Source of the DNA: Akkermansiaceae bacterium
Lineage (GTDB): Bacteria; Verrucomicrobiota; Verrucomicrobiia; Verrucomicrobiales; Akkermansiaceae
Assembly (NCBI GenBank): GCA_013041925.1
Contig: JABDRB010000033.1
Coordinates: forward strand, 1 to 38,147
Reading direction: 5' to 3'
Length of the DNA: 38,147 nt
In this document: piece after piece, positions 15,733-23,132 of the stretch
Numbering within the stretch: position 1 is the first letter of the stretch
Layout: each line of letters starts with the position of its first letter
Position numbers and translations under genes: made by a program
The notes under the pieces: model-generated
Seen by the model: only the letters and a program-made list of their open reading frames with translations
The model's database searches: none
Told to the model about the DNA's origin: nothing

Positions 15733-15795
15733 AATTTTGCCTCTTTACGCCGCTTGCGGATGTGTATAACAGGATCCTTGTTCAATAACAACTTA

Positions 15796-17166
15796 ATGAA
15801 ATTTATGAAAGCTACTGTTCTCGGGCCTGTTGCGGCTCTCGTTATCGGAGGTGCCGCAGGTTTTATGGCCGGCAAAAATTCGGCCCCTGTCTCAGCATCC
15901 GACGACTCGGCTGTTTCAGATGCCCGCTCGGCGCGCCGTTTCAGTGCGTCCTCATCTTCCTCTGGGAGCACGGTCAGCCGTGGTTCTCGGGTCAAAAGTG
16001 CTGCCGAAGCCATGGCGCTTCCCGGACAAAATAACCGTCTTCAGTCGCTGATGGATTATTACGCCCGACTCGACCCCACACAGTTTGAGGAAGAAGCTCA
16101 AAAACTTGAAGACCTGCCGTGGAGCGAGCGGATCATGGTCGGTTACCTTCTTTTTGCTCGATGGGGTGAGAAAGATCCTACGGCAGCCATGGCCTATACC
16201 CAGACCATGGGGATGGCGGGTATGTTTGTCAAAGGGACCGTGATACAGAGCTGGGCCTCCAAGTATCCTCAGGACGCCGCCCGATACTTTACCGACCACC
16301 CGAGCGAGTTTCGGATGGGTGGAATGATGGGCGGCCGCGGCGGCCGCGGTGGATCCTCGGCCGGCGTCATCGCTACTGAGTGGGCACGCCAGGACTCTGC
16401 GGGTGCAATGGCATGGGCGCAGACGCTTGAAGGGCGCGATCAGCGTGATGCGATGCGTGGTATTTTTGAACAGGCGGCGAAAGAGGACCCGAGTAATGCT
16501 GCGGCCATGCTGATATCCATCACCGATGATGAAGCGCGTCGGGACGCACAAAAAACGGTGGCACGTGAGTGGGGGAATAAGGACTGGGGTGCGGCCACGG
16601 CATGGATTTCCAGCCTTCCTGCGGATCAACAAGCTGACGCTACCGCCCGCGCTCTGCGTGGACTGGCTGATCAAGACCCGAAGGCTGCCGCCGACAAGAT
16701 ATCGGTGCTTCCCGAGGGGGATGAACGCACGGATGCAATGGAAAGTATTGCCCGCCAGTGGAGCCGAGAAGAGCCAGCGAATGCGGCCGCATGGGTGCTC
16801 GCTAATGGCAGTGAAGAGGCACAAAAAGAAAGTATCGGGCGGGTTGTCTCATCGTGGGTAGGGCAGGATGCTGCAGCGGCTCTTGAATTTGTCAATGCCC
16901 AGCCAGCAGGTGATGTGCGTGATCGCGCGGCATCATCATATGTGATGTCCAATCAAGGTGGAGATATTCAGAGCAACCTGAGTCTTGCCGAGACCATTGA
17001 CAATGAACGATCGCGCAGCCGTGCGATTGGTATGACAGCGGCCAGCTGGATGCGTCAGGACAAGGAGGCGGCTACCCAGTATCTCGATAACACCGACGCG
17101 CTCAGCCCGAAATCCAAGGACAAGATTAAAAGGTGGGGAAGTGGTCGCGGATGGCGTGGCCACTAA
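15796..17166 (+). CDS. Exported protein of tandem 'WAxxDPxAAxxW' helical repeats
   Basis: A protein of 456 residues. MKFMKATVLGPVAALVIGGAAG looks like a signal peptide or anchor. A Ser-rich linker (about 35-75) follows, then tandem alpha-helical repeats of about 31-35 residues, variants of W-x3-D-P-x-A-A followed by a Leu-Pro turn. Copies include RWGEKDPTAAMAYTQT, EWARQDSAGAMAWAQT, EWGNKDWGAATAWISS, QWSREEPANAAAWVLA and SWVGQDAAAALEFVNA. A GRGGRGG insert (about 178-186), encoded by a near-repeat GGCGGCCGC, interrupts the third unit. Such repeat proteins are frequent in Verrucomicrobia, and I know of no established function. They look like scaffolds for protein contacts. It ends in a short basic GRGWRGH tail. 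Confidence 0.8.
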   Translation: MKFMKATVLGPVAALVIGGAAGFMAGKNSAPVSASDDSAVSDARSARRFSASSSSSGSTVSRGSRVKSAAEAMALPGQNNRLQSLMDYYARLDPTQFEEEAQKLEDLPWSERIMVGYLLFARWGEKDPTAAMAYTQTMGMAGMFVKGTVIQSWASKYPQDAARYFTDHPSEFRMGGMMGGRGGRGGSSAGVIATEWARQDSAGAMAWAQTLEGRDQRDAMRGIFEQAAKEDPSNAAAMLISITDDEARRDAQKTVAREWGNKDWGAATAWISSLPADQQADATARALRGLADQDPKAAADKISVLPEGDERTDAMESIARQWSREEPANAAAWVLANGSEEAQKESIGRVVSSWVGQDAAAALEFVNAQPAGDVRDRAASSYVMSNQGGDIQSNLSLAETIDNERSRSRAIGMTAASWMRQDKEAATQYLDNTDALSPKSKDKIKRWGSGRGWRGH

Positions 17167-17194
17167 GCCCCTAGGGAGAAAGCCCCTAGGGAGA
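17165..17194. terminator. Tandem 15-nt repeat forming a CCCTAGGG hairpin
   Basis: AAGCCCCTAGGGAGA occurs twice head to tail at 17165-17179 and 17180-17194. The two CCCTAGGG palindromes (17169-17176 and 17184-17191) can pair with each other as an 8-bp stem with a 7-nt loop. It lies between two convergent genes, just after one stop codon and 18 nt from the other, so a bidirectional terminator is the simplest reading. There is no U tract. Confidence 0.5.
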
Positions 17195-17211
17195 GCATCC
17201 GCTCATTGCCG

Positions 17212-18147
17212 TTATTTGGCGGCCTCGCGCTCGATGTCATCGATGAGGTCGAGCTCGGGACGAAAGTCGGCGGCGTGGTAGGAGCTGCGGACCAACGGAC
17301 CACTCGCAACGTGGCGGAAACCCTTGGCCAGGGCCACCTGCTTATATTCCTCAAATTTTTCTGGCTTGATGTAATCGACGACGGGAAGGTGGCGTGGCGT
17401 CGGGCGCAGGTATTGACCGAGGGTAAGCACGGTAACGTCGTGTGCCCGCAGGTCGTCCATAGCTTGCAGCACCTCCTCTTCCTTTTCCCCGAGGCCGAGC
17501 ATTAATCCGCTTTTGGTCACCACTTTCCCCCCAGCGATCGCCTTGGCTTTTTTTAACACCGTGAGTGAACGTTGATACTTGGCTCGGCTTCGGACGAGGG
17601 AGGTGAGTCGCTCGACGGTTTCAATGTTGTGATTAAAAATGTGAGGTCTTCCGCTCATGCAGAGCTCGAGGGCAAAGTCCTTATCGTTGAAGTCGGGGGT
17701 GAGCACCTCGATGATGATGCCGGGGTTGAGTGCGCGGACGGCTTCGATGACGCGTTTGAAGTGTTCGGCGCCGCCGTCGCGGAGGTCGTCGCGGGCGACA
17801 GCGGTGATGACAACGTGTTGAAGGTCGAGGCGTTTGCAGGCCTCGGCGACGCGTTCGGGTTCATCGGCTTCGAGCGCGTCGGGTCGGGCTGTTTTGACGG
17901 CGCAGAACCCACAGGCGCGGGTGCACTTTTCGCCGGCGACCATAAAGGTGGCAGTGCCGTGGCTCCAGCATTCCCAGCGGTTCGGGCACTGGGCTTCCTC
18001 GCAGACGGTTACGAGGTTGAGGTCGGTGACCATGGATTTGGTCGACCAAAATTTGGGATCATTGGGGAGGCGCACCTTAATCCAGTCGGGCTTACGCTCG
18101 GTGTGCAGGCTAGGGTCCATGTTCATCCTCGGGCCGTGGCAGTTCAT
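17212..18147 (-). CDS. lipA: Lipoyl synthase
   Basis: Radical-SAM enzyme of 311 residues that inserts two sulfur atoms into protein-bound octanoyl groups to make lipoate. The auxiliary-cluster cysteines are in CEEAQCPNRWECW (Cys49, Cys54, Cys60), and the radical-SAM triad is CTRACGFC (Cys75, Cys79, Cys82). The C-terminal VRSSYHA supplies the conserved serine ligand of the auxiliary cluster. All ligands are present as cysteine, in contrast to miaB in this window. ATG 18147 or ATG 18126 could be the start; the KPDWIKVRLP motif follows both. No lipB is adjacent. It converges on the helical-repeat gene across the CCCTAGGG hairpin. Confidence 0.95.
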   Translation of the reverse strand: MNCHGPRMNMDPSLHTERKPDWIKVRLPNDPKFWSTKSMVTDLNLVTVCEEAQCPNRWECWSHGTATFMVAGEKCTRACGFCAVKTARPDALEADEPERVAEACKRLDLQHVVITAVARDDLRDGGAEHFKRVIEAVRALNPGIIIEVLTPDFNDKDFALELCMSGRPHIFNHNIETVERLTSLVRSRAKYQRSLTVLKKAKAIAGGKVVTKSGLMLGLGEKEEEVLQAMDDLRAHDVTVLTLGQYLRPTPRHLPVVDYIKPEKFEEYKQVALAKGFRHVASGPLVRSSYHAADFRPELDLIDDIEREAAK

Positions 18148-18203
18148 AGGTGCTCCGTAGCGCGGATGTGTCGAAGGTGCAAGGGAGAAGTGATTCGGGG
18201 GGC

Positions 18204-19325
18204 TCAGGCAAGGTGGAGCTCAAAGGTGGCGTGGCTGGCGGGCTGTCCATTGACGAGGATCTTGATTTGATGGTCGCCTGGGTAGTGCTTGCGGGTGGTC
18301 AATTTTTTAAAGGTTTGGGATTTGACGAGTGTTACGCATTGCCTGGGTTTGAGGTGGAGGTTTTTCCACTTAAAGACTTTGGGGGCGGATTGGCCGTTGG
18401 ATTTGATGTAGTGCACGGCGTAATCGATGACGACGCGCTGATTTTCCGATGATGTCGAGGTGACTTTTACCGAGATGCCGAGAGTTTCACCTAGGCGGAG
18501 GTGTTGGGTGGAGAGCTCTGGGCCTGCAAGGTCGAGCTGTGGTCGACGGGTGAACCCGAGTAAGGGGAAAACCTTTGGGTGACCCGCTTTCACGAGGGTG
18601 CGGGTGGCGTGGCGGATGATCCACTGGCGTGCTGAAACTTGGTCGGCTTGCCAGCGTTTACAGGTATCGATGACCTGTTCTGGGTGGTCCTTGGAGATGT
18701 CGTTAAGATTGTTGGCGACGGAGCGGCGGACGTCGTCGGACGGATCGTCCTTGAGGTTTTCCAGCAGGGCAATGACGGGTGTGGGGTCGGTGATGTATGA
18801 GGTGAGTTGTTGCGCCCACGGCAGTCGCGGCCGAATCCCTTCGCTAGCAAGACGGCGGACGTGGGTATCTGGGTCGAGGCACCAGAGGAGCATTTGGTTA
18901 TAGGTTGCCTCGGGGTGGATCATGAGAAAGGCACGCACAGCAAACTCGGCGGAAAACATCGGGGTGAGGTAGCGCAGCAGTGGTAGGGCGATGTCGGGGT
19001 GGTTCAGTCCGTATTCTGCGACGTAATCGATGATCGGCCAGGCGGCGAAGACCTGTCGCTTGTCACTGCCCTCGTCGTCGGGCCAGTGATCGCGGATACG
19101 GCTGAGGATAGTCGCCGTTTCGGGGAATGAGGGAGGGAGGTGTCGAGCCATCACGGCGATCAGGTGGCGGACCCGGTCCTTGAGCTCATGCTGGTGCAGG
19201 GTGGAAAGTGCGTCGTTACGAAATTGTTTCGGTGAGAAATGAGCACCTGACGAAAGTAACGCCCCGATGATGCGTTCGACGGCAGCCTCGCCTAGGCCAT
19301 CTTTCATGAGTGGGTTCTCTGACAT
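18204..19325 (-). CDS. AlkC-like DNA alkylation repair protein with C-terminal Ig-like domain
   Basis: A protein of 373 residues. The N-terminal two thirds are HEAT-like helices; GEAAVERIIGALL, WPIIDYVAEYGLNHPDIALPLLRYLT and LLENLKDDPSDDVRRSVANNLNDISKDHPEQV are typical of the AlkC/AlkD family of DNA glycosylases. VDxS-like catalytic detail cannot be fixed. After a hinge at residue 270 the C-terminal ~95 residues are beta-rich (GPELSTQHLRLGETLGISVKV, HYPGDHQIKILVNGQPA), consistent with the Ig-like domain that some AlkC proteins carry. The reaction, removal of alkylated bases, is inferred from the family. It lies 56 nt upstream of lipA on the same strand. Confidence 0.8.
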   Translation of the reverse strand: MSENPLMKDGLGEAAVERIIGALLSSGAHFSPKQFRNDALSTLHQHELKDRVRHLIAVMARHLPPSFPETATILSRIRDHWPDDEGSDKRQVFAAWPIIDYVAEYGLNHPDIALPLLRYLTPMFSAEFAVRAFLMIHPEATYNQMLLWCLDPDTHVRRLASEGIRPRLPWAQQLTSYITDPTPVIALLENLKDDPSDDVRRSVANNLNDISKDHPEQVIDTCKRWQADQVSARQWIIRHATRTLVKAGHPKVFPLLGFTRRPQLDLAGPELSTQHLRLGETLGISVKVTSTSSENQRVVIDYAVHYIKSNGQSAPKVFKWKNLHLKPRQCVTLVKSQTFKKLTTRKHYPGDHQIKILVNGQPASHATFELHLA

Positions 19326-19456
19326 TTTCTGCGTAACAGTATGGCAATGTATTTAGGCGGAGAGAGCAAGAGGAATTCGTTCAATAGGAGGTCATGCATG
19401 ATGGTCGGTGTATTTCATGGGTGGACATTTGGTGATTTGCGGTGATGCTGCTGAGG

Positions 19457-21931
19457 ATGTCAGCAAGCGATCCCATGCAATCACCTCAAGGACAACGCGA
19501 GCCGGAGCTGCTTTCTCCTGCCGGAAACTGGGACTGTGTCCGCGCCGCTGTGGCCAATGGGGCGGATGCGGTTTTTTTTGGTCTACCGACGTTTAATGCC
19601 CGACTGCGGGCGGATAACTTTACCGACGACGATCTGCCGGAGCTGATGGATTTTCTTCATGCTCATGGTGTGCGCGGCTTCGTGACGATGAACACGTTGA
19701 TCTTTACTGGTGAGCTTGAAGCGGCCGAGGCGCAGTTGCGGCTGCTCGACCGCTGTCGTGTGGATGCCATCATCGTGCAGGACCTTGGTCTGGCGCGGCT
19801 GGCCAGATCGGTGGCTCCCTCCCTTGAGATTCATGCGTCCACGCAGATGACGATCACCTCACCTGAGGGGCTTCAGTTTGCTGATCAGCTCTTCCAGCTT
19901 GATCGTGCTGTGTTGGCGCGTGAGCTTTCGCTTCAAGAGATTGGGAAGTTTGACCCGACGGAATGTGTGCCGCTTGAAGTATTTGTGCACGGGGCGCTTT
20001 GTGTTGCCTACTCGGGTCAATGTTTGACCAGTGAGAGCCTCGGTCAGCGGTCGGCAAACCGTGGCGAGTGTGCCCAGGCGTGCCGGATGCCCTACACCTT
20101 GGTTGTTGATGGAGAGGAGCGGGACATGGACGAGGTGCGATACCTGCTCAGCCCGCAGGATCTGGCTGCGGTCGATTTGATCCCAGACCTTGTTCAGCAA
20201 GGGGTGGTTTCCTACAAGATCGAGGGTCGGTTAAAATCGCCTGAATACGTTGCGGCCATTACCCGTGTTTACCGGAAGGCGATTGACGCTGCGGTGGCAG
20301 AAAAAGAAAACCCTGTGACGGCAGAGGACCGCTACACGATGGAGATGGCCTTTTCCCGTGGCTTGTCGACGGGCTGGCTTGAGGGCACGAATCACCCGCG
20401 CCTGACTCATGGGAAGTTTGGTAAAAAACGCGGTGTCTACCTGGGTGAGGTGACCGGCTGTGAGCGCGGCTGGGTGGAGGTGAAACTCGCGACGGAAATC
20501 CCGGTGAAAGCCGGCGATGGTGTGGTTTTTGACGCTGGTGAAAACCGCGACCACGAACAGGGAGCGCGTGTCTGGGAGGTTAAAGGTGACCGGTTCCTCT
20601 TTCATCGCGATCAGAGCGGGCTCGATTGGAAACGCATCGAGGTCGGCCAGAAGATTTGGAAAACCGACGATCCTAAACTCAATCAGACCCTGAAGGCGAG
20701 TTGGAAAAATGCGAAGCTTGAGCCATTGCGCGACACTCTGGATATCACCGTCACCGGTGCCGTGGGGCAAGCGATGACGCTCAGCGCAGCGATGGTGACG
20801 GTGACCTCCTCCGAAATCCTCGAGTCTGCGCAGACCCGACCATTAACCACGGAGTTTCTCGAAAACCAGCTTGGTCGGCTCGGTGGCACCCGCTGGCAGC
20901 TGGGGTGCGTCACCAATGATCTGATCGGGGCGGTGATGATACCGGTATCTGCGGTGAATCGCCTGCGCCGTGCGCTGGTCGAATCCCTGGATGCGCAGAC
21001 CCGCGAACCCGCCGCGCGGATCGAGCCGAAGGGATCACTTGCAGACCTTTTACCGGCACGGGAATCGGATGAATCATCCCGCCGTGAGCTCTCGGCGCTC
21101 TGCCGGAGTATGGAGCAGATTGAGTCGTGCTTGGAAGCGGGTGTGGCCAACATTTATGTTGATTTTGAAGATATCAAACGCGGCAGGGAGGCGGTGGCTC
21201 TGGTCCGCCAGCAGAAGGGCGCGCGGATTCACCTCGCCACTCCCCGCATCCAGAAATCGGGTGAGGCTGGTTTTTTTAAAGTCATCGAGCGCGCCGAGCC
21301 CGACGGCGTCTTGATCCGCAACCTTGGTGGTATCTCCTACTTCAAGGGGAAGACCGACCTCTATCAAACCGGCGACTTCTCGTTAAACTGCGCCAATCCG
21401 GTGACCGCTCAAATTCTCCGTGAAGAAGGGGGACTCGACCACCTGACCATCTCCTATGATCTGAATGTCAATCAGGTGCTTGATCTTCTGGTGGCGGCGC
21501 CGACGGATTGGTTTGAGCTGACGCTGCACCAGCACATGCCGATGTTTCATATGGAGCATTGTGTATTCTGTACCTTTATGAGTGAGGGCACAAGTATCTT
21601 GGACTGCGGCAAACCTTGTGAAAAACATCACGTTCAGATGAAGGATCGTGTCGGTCAGTTGCACACGCTCAAGGCCGACGTGGGTTGTCGCAATACACTG
21701 TTTAATGGTCTTGCCCAGACTGGCGCTCGGTTTTACCAACAAATGCGAGGCACTGGCCTGCGGCGCTTCCGTGTTGATTTTCTCGATGAAGATGCCGCCG
21801 CAGCCACACAAACACTGCGTGCCTATCAACAACTCCTCGCCGGTGAAACCTCCGGCCAGCACCTCTGGCAGGACCTTGATGTGATGGAAAAACTTGGCGT
21901 CACCGAAGGGACACTTGAGGTGAAGAGGTGA
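19457..21931 (+). CDS. U32-family protein (RlhA/TrhP-like) with C-terminal extension
   Basis: A protein of about 824 residues. The N-terminal domain (about 12-320) is of the U32 family, in which several members act in RNA hydroxylation (TrhP on tRNA U34, RlhA on 23S rRNA) rather than as peptidases. The four conserved cysteines are in HGALCVAYSGQC and GECAQAC (Cys182, Cys189, Cys205, Cys209). The C-terminal region is a DUF3656-like barrel and a second cysteine set, EHCVFC and DCGKPC (Cys702, Cys705, Cys717, Cys721), with HHVQMKDR. It is longer than E. coli YegQ (about 450 aa) but similar to RlhA-type forms. Start is uncertain between ATG 19445, 19457 and 19475; I use 19457. RNA substrate not assignable. 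Confidence 0.82.
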   Translation: MSASDPMQSPQGQREPELLSPAGNWDCVRAAVANGADAVFFGLPTFNARLRADNFTDDDLPELMDFLHAHGVRGFVTMNTLIFTGELEAAEAQLRLLDRCRVDAIIVQDLGLARLARSVAPSLEIHASTQMTITSPEGLQFADQLFQLDRAVLARELSLQEIGKFDPTECVPLEVFVHGALCVAYSGQCLTSESLGQRSANRGECAQACRMPYTLVVDGEERDMDEVRYLLSPQDLAAVDLIPDLVQQGVVSYKIEGRLKSPEYVAAITRVYRKAIDAAVAEKENPVTAEDRYTMEMAFSRGLSTGWLEGTNHPRLTHGKFGKKRGVYLGEVTGCERGWVEVKLATEIPVKAGDGVVFDAGENRDHEQGARVWEVKGDRFLFHRDQSGLDWKRIEVGQKIWKTDDPKLNQTLKASWKNAKLEPLRDTLDITVTGAVGQAMTLSAAMVTVTSSEILESAQTRPLTTEFLENQLGRLGGTRWQLGCVTNDLIGAVMIPVSAVNRLRRALVESLDAQTREPAARIEPKGSLADLLPARESDESSRRELSALCRSMEQIESCLEAGVANIYVDFEDIKRGREAVALVRQQKGARIHLATPRIQKSGEAGFFKVIERAEPDGVLIRNLGGISYFKGKTDLYQTGDFSLNCANPVTAQILREEGGLDHLTISYDLNVNQVLDLLVAAPTDWFELTLHQHMPMFHMEHCVFCTFMSEGTSILDCGKPCEKHHVQMKDRVGQLHTLKADVGCRNTLFNGLAQTGARFYQQMRGTGLRRFRVDFLDEDAAAATQTLRAYQQLLAGETSGQHLWQDLDVMEKLGVTEGTLEVKR

Positions 21932-22035
21932 TGGCACCATTTCAGGGGAGGATGGATGTGCCCTTCAAGATCTCAACCACGCCCACAAGCGCAAATTTTT
22001 CTGAATAAACCGGGTGGTTCTGCCGTCTACTGGGC

Positions 22036-22302
22036 ATGGAACAGAAAACATCATGGATGAAGTTAACGGTCGCCGGCATGGTCTCGGCGTTTCTTCTTGC
22101 GAATTGTACGACGACCTACGACGGCTACGGTCGACCAGTGCAGAGTGTCGATCCGGTTGCGGTGGCTGCTGGTGCCGTGGTTCTGGGAGCGATCGCCTAT
22201 TCAGCAGGAAAAGATCAACGGCATGATCACCGGAGATATCACCGGAGTCACTACAAGCGCCATCACTGCAGTCGCCACTGTGGTCATTGGGGGCATCGCT
22301 AG
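22036..22302 (+). CDS. Small His-rich lipoprotein, 88 aa
   Basis: A lipoprotein precursor of 88 residues, with a hydrophobic stretch ending in a lipobox at FLLANC. VDPVAVAAGAVVLGAIAYSAG is a second hydrophobic segment, glycine and alanine rich. The C-terminal 30 residues are rich in His, Arg and Lys, with two Cys (HDHRRYHRSHYKRHHCSRHC), and could bind metal or nucleic acid. An in-frame ATG at 22057 gives MKLTV and is an equally good start. No family recognised. It precedes scpA by 83 nt on the same strand. Confidence 0.65.
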   Translation: MEQKTSWMKLTVAGMVSAFLLANCTTTYDGYGRPVQSVDPVAVAAGAVVLGAIAYSAGKDQRHDHRRYHRSHYKRHHCSRHCGHWGHR

Positions 22303-22365
22303 TCACTAGAATGGGCTTAGAGTCGGTTGTTGTCGTGCTGAAGTGAAAATTTCCTCGCCTGAGGC

Positions 22366-22372
22366 GGGAGGA
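22366..22372 (+). promoter_or_regulatory. Shine-Dalgarno GGGAGGA before scpA
   Basis: GGGAGGA at 22366-22372 is one of the stronger Shine-Dalgarno matches in the window and sits 13 nt before TTG 22386. It supports the TTG as the scpA start over GTG 22392, which would be 19 nt away. There is no ATG in the frame upstream of the conserved region. Confidence 0.5.
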
Positions 22373-22385
22373 TCACGTATCGGTT

Positions 22386-23129
22386 TTGGACGTGGATACG
22401 GATGATTACAAAGTCAGGCTTGATATTTTTGAAGGCCCGCTGGATTTATTACTTTACCTGATCAAGAAAGATGAGGTGGATATCCATACAATTTCCATTG
22501 AGAGGGTGACCAAGCAATACTTGGATTACATGGATACGTTTAAGATGTTAAACATCGATCTGGCCTCTGAGTTTATTGTGATGGCGGCGAATCTGATGTA
22601 TATCAAAAGCCGCACACTGCTGCCGAAATCGGTGCAGCCACCGGAGGAGGACATGGAGGAGGACGATCCTCGCTGGGAGTTGATCCGTCAGCTCATTGAG
22701 TATAAAAAGTTCAAGGATGCCGCGGGGTTTTTGACCCTCAAGGAAACCGAGCAGGAAGATTACTTTGCCCACATGCCGGAAAAGTCGGCACCTCCGGCTG
22801 ATGAGCTCGACGAGCCACTGCCTGACGCCAATATTTTTGACCTCATCCGAGCGTTTCAGAATGTGTTGAAACGATTTGAGGAGTCGACGGATCTGGGTGA
22901 TATCGTTGACGACCGGTACACGGTGGCGGATAAAATTGAGTTGTTGCTCTCCTTGTTAAAACCGGGTGCCAGCTTGAAGTTTACCTCACTCTTTGAGGCG
23001 GCCACGTCGAAGACGGAAGTGATTGTCACCTTCCTTGCGGTGTTGGAGCTGATGAAGATGAATCAGTTTAGCATCATCCAAGACCACCTGCTCGGTGAGA
23101 TCGAGGTGCAACGCAAGGTGCTGGCGTAG
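22386..23129 (+). CDS. scpA: Segregation and condensation protein A
   Basis: Kleisin subunit of the SMC-ScpAB condensin complex, 247 residues. The N-terminus has YKVRLDIFEGPLDLLLYLIKKDEVDIHTI, the strongly conserved ScpA opening, and then LASEFIVMAANLMYIKSRTLLP. An acidic linker (about residues 83-90) and the helical middle follow, and the C-terminal winged helix ends with TKTEVIVTFLAVLELMKMNQFSIIQ. The start is a TTG codon, with GTG 22392 as an alternative. ScpB and SMC are not adjacent. It converges on polA with a 3-nt gap between the stops. Confidence 0.94.
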   Translation: MDVDTDDYKVRLDIFEGPLDLLLYLIKKDEVDIHTISIERVTKQYLDYMDTFKMLNIDLASEFIVMAANLMYIKSRTLLPKSVQPPEEDMEEDDPRWELIRQLIEYKKFKDAAGFLTLKETEQEDYFAHMPEKSAPPADELDEPLPDANIFDLIRAFQNVLKRFEESTDLGDIVDDRYTVADKIELLLSLLKPGASLKFTSLFEAATSKTEVIVTFLAVLELMKMNQFSIIQDHLLGEIEVQRKVLA

Positions 23130-23132
23130 TTC

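Noticed and set aside
16330-16352. GGCGGCCGC repeat, considered as a mobile-element or recombination site
   Set aside because: It lies in frame inside the helical-repeat gene and simply encodes the Gly-Arg insert.
21932-22060. Possible Sec read-through of the U32 gene stop TGA (21929-21931), since the frame stays open for about 42 codons
   Set aside because: The U32 protein already ends at a normal family terminus, the extension shows no homology or conserved Cys position, and no convincing stem-loop follows the TGA. Open frames of this length arise by chance at this GC content.
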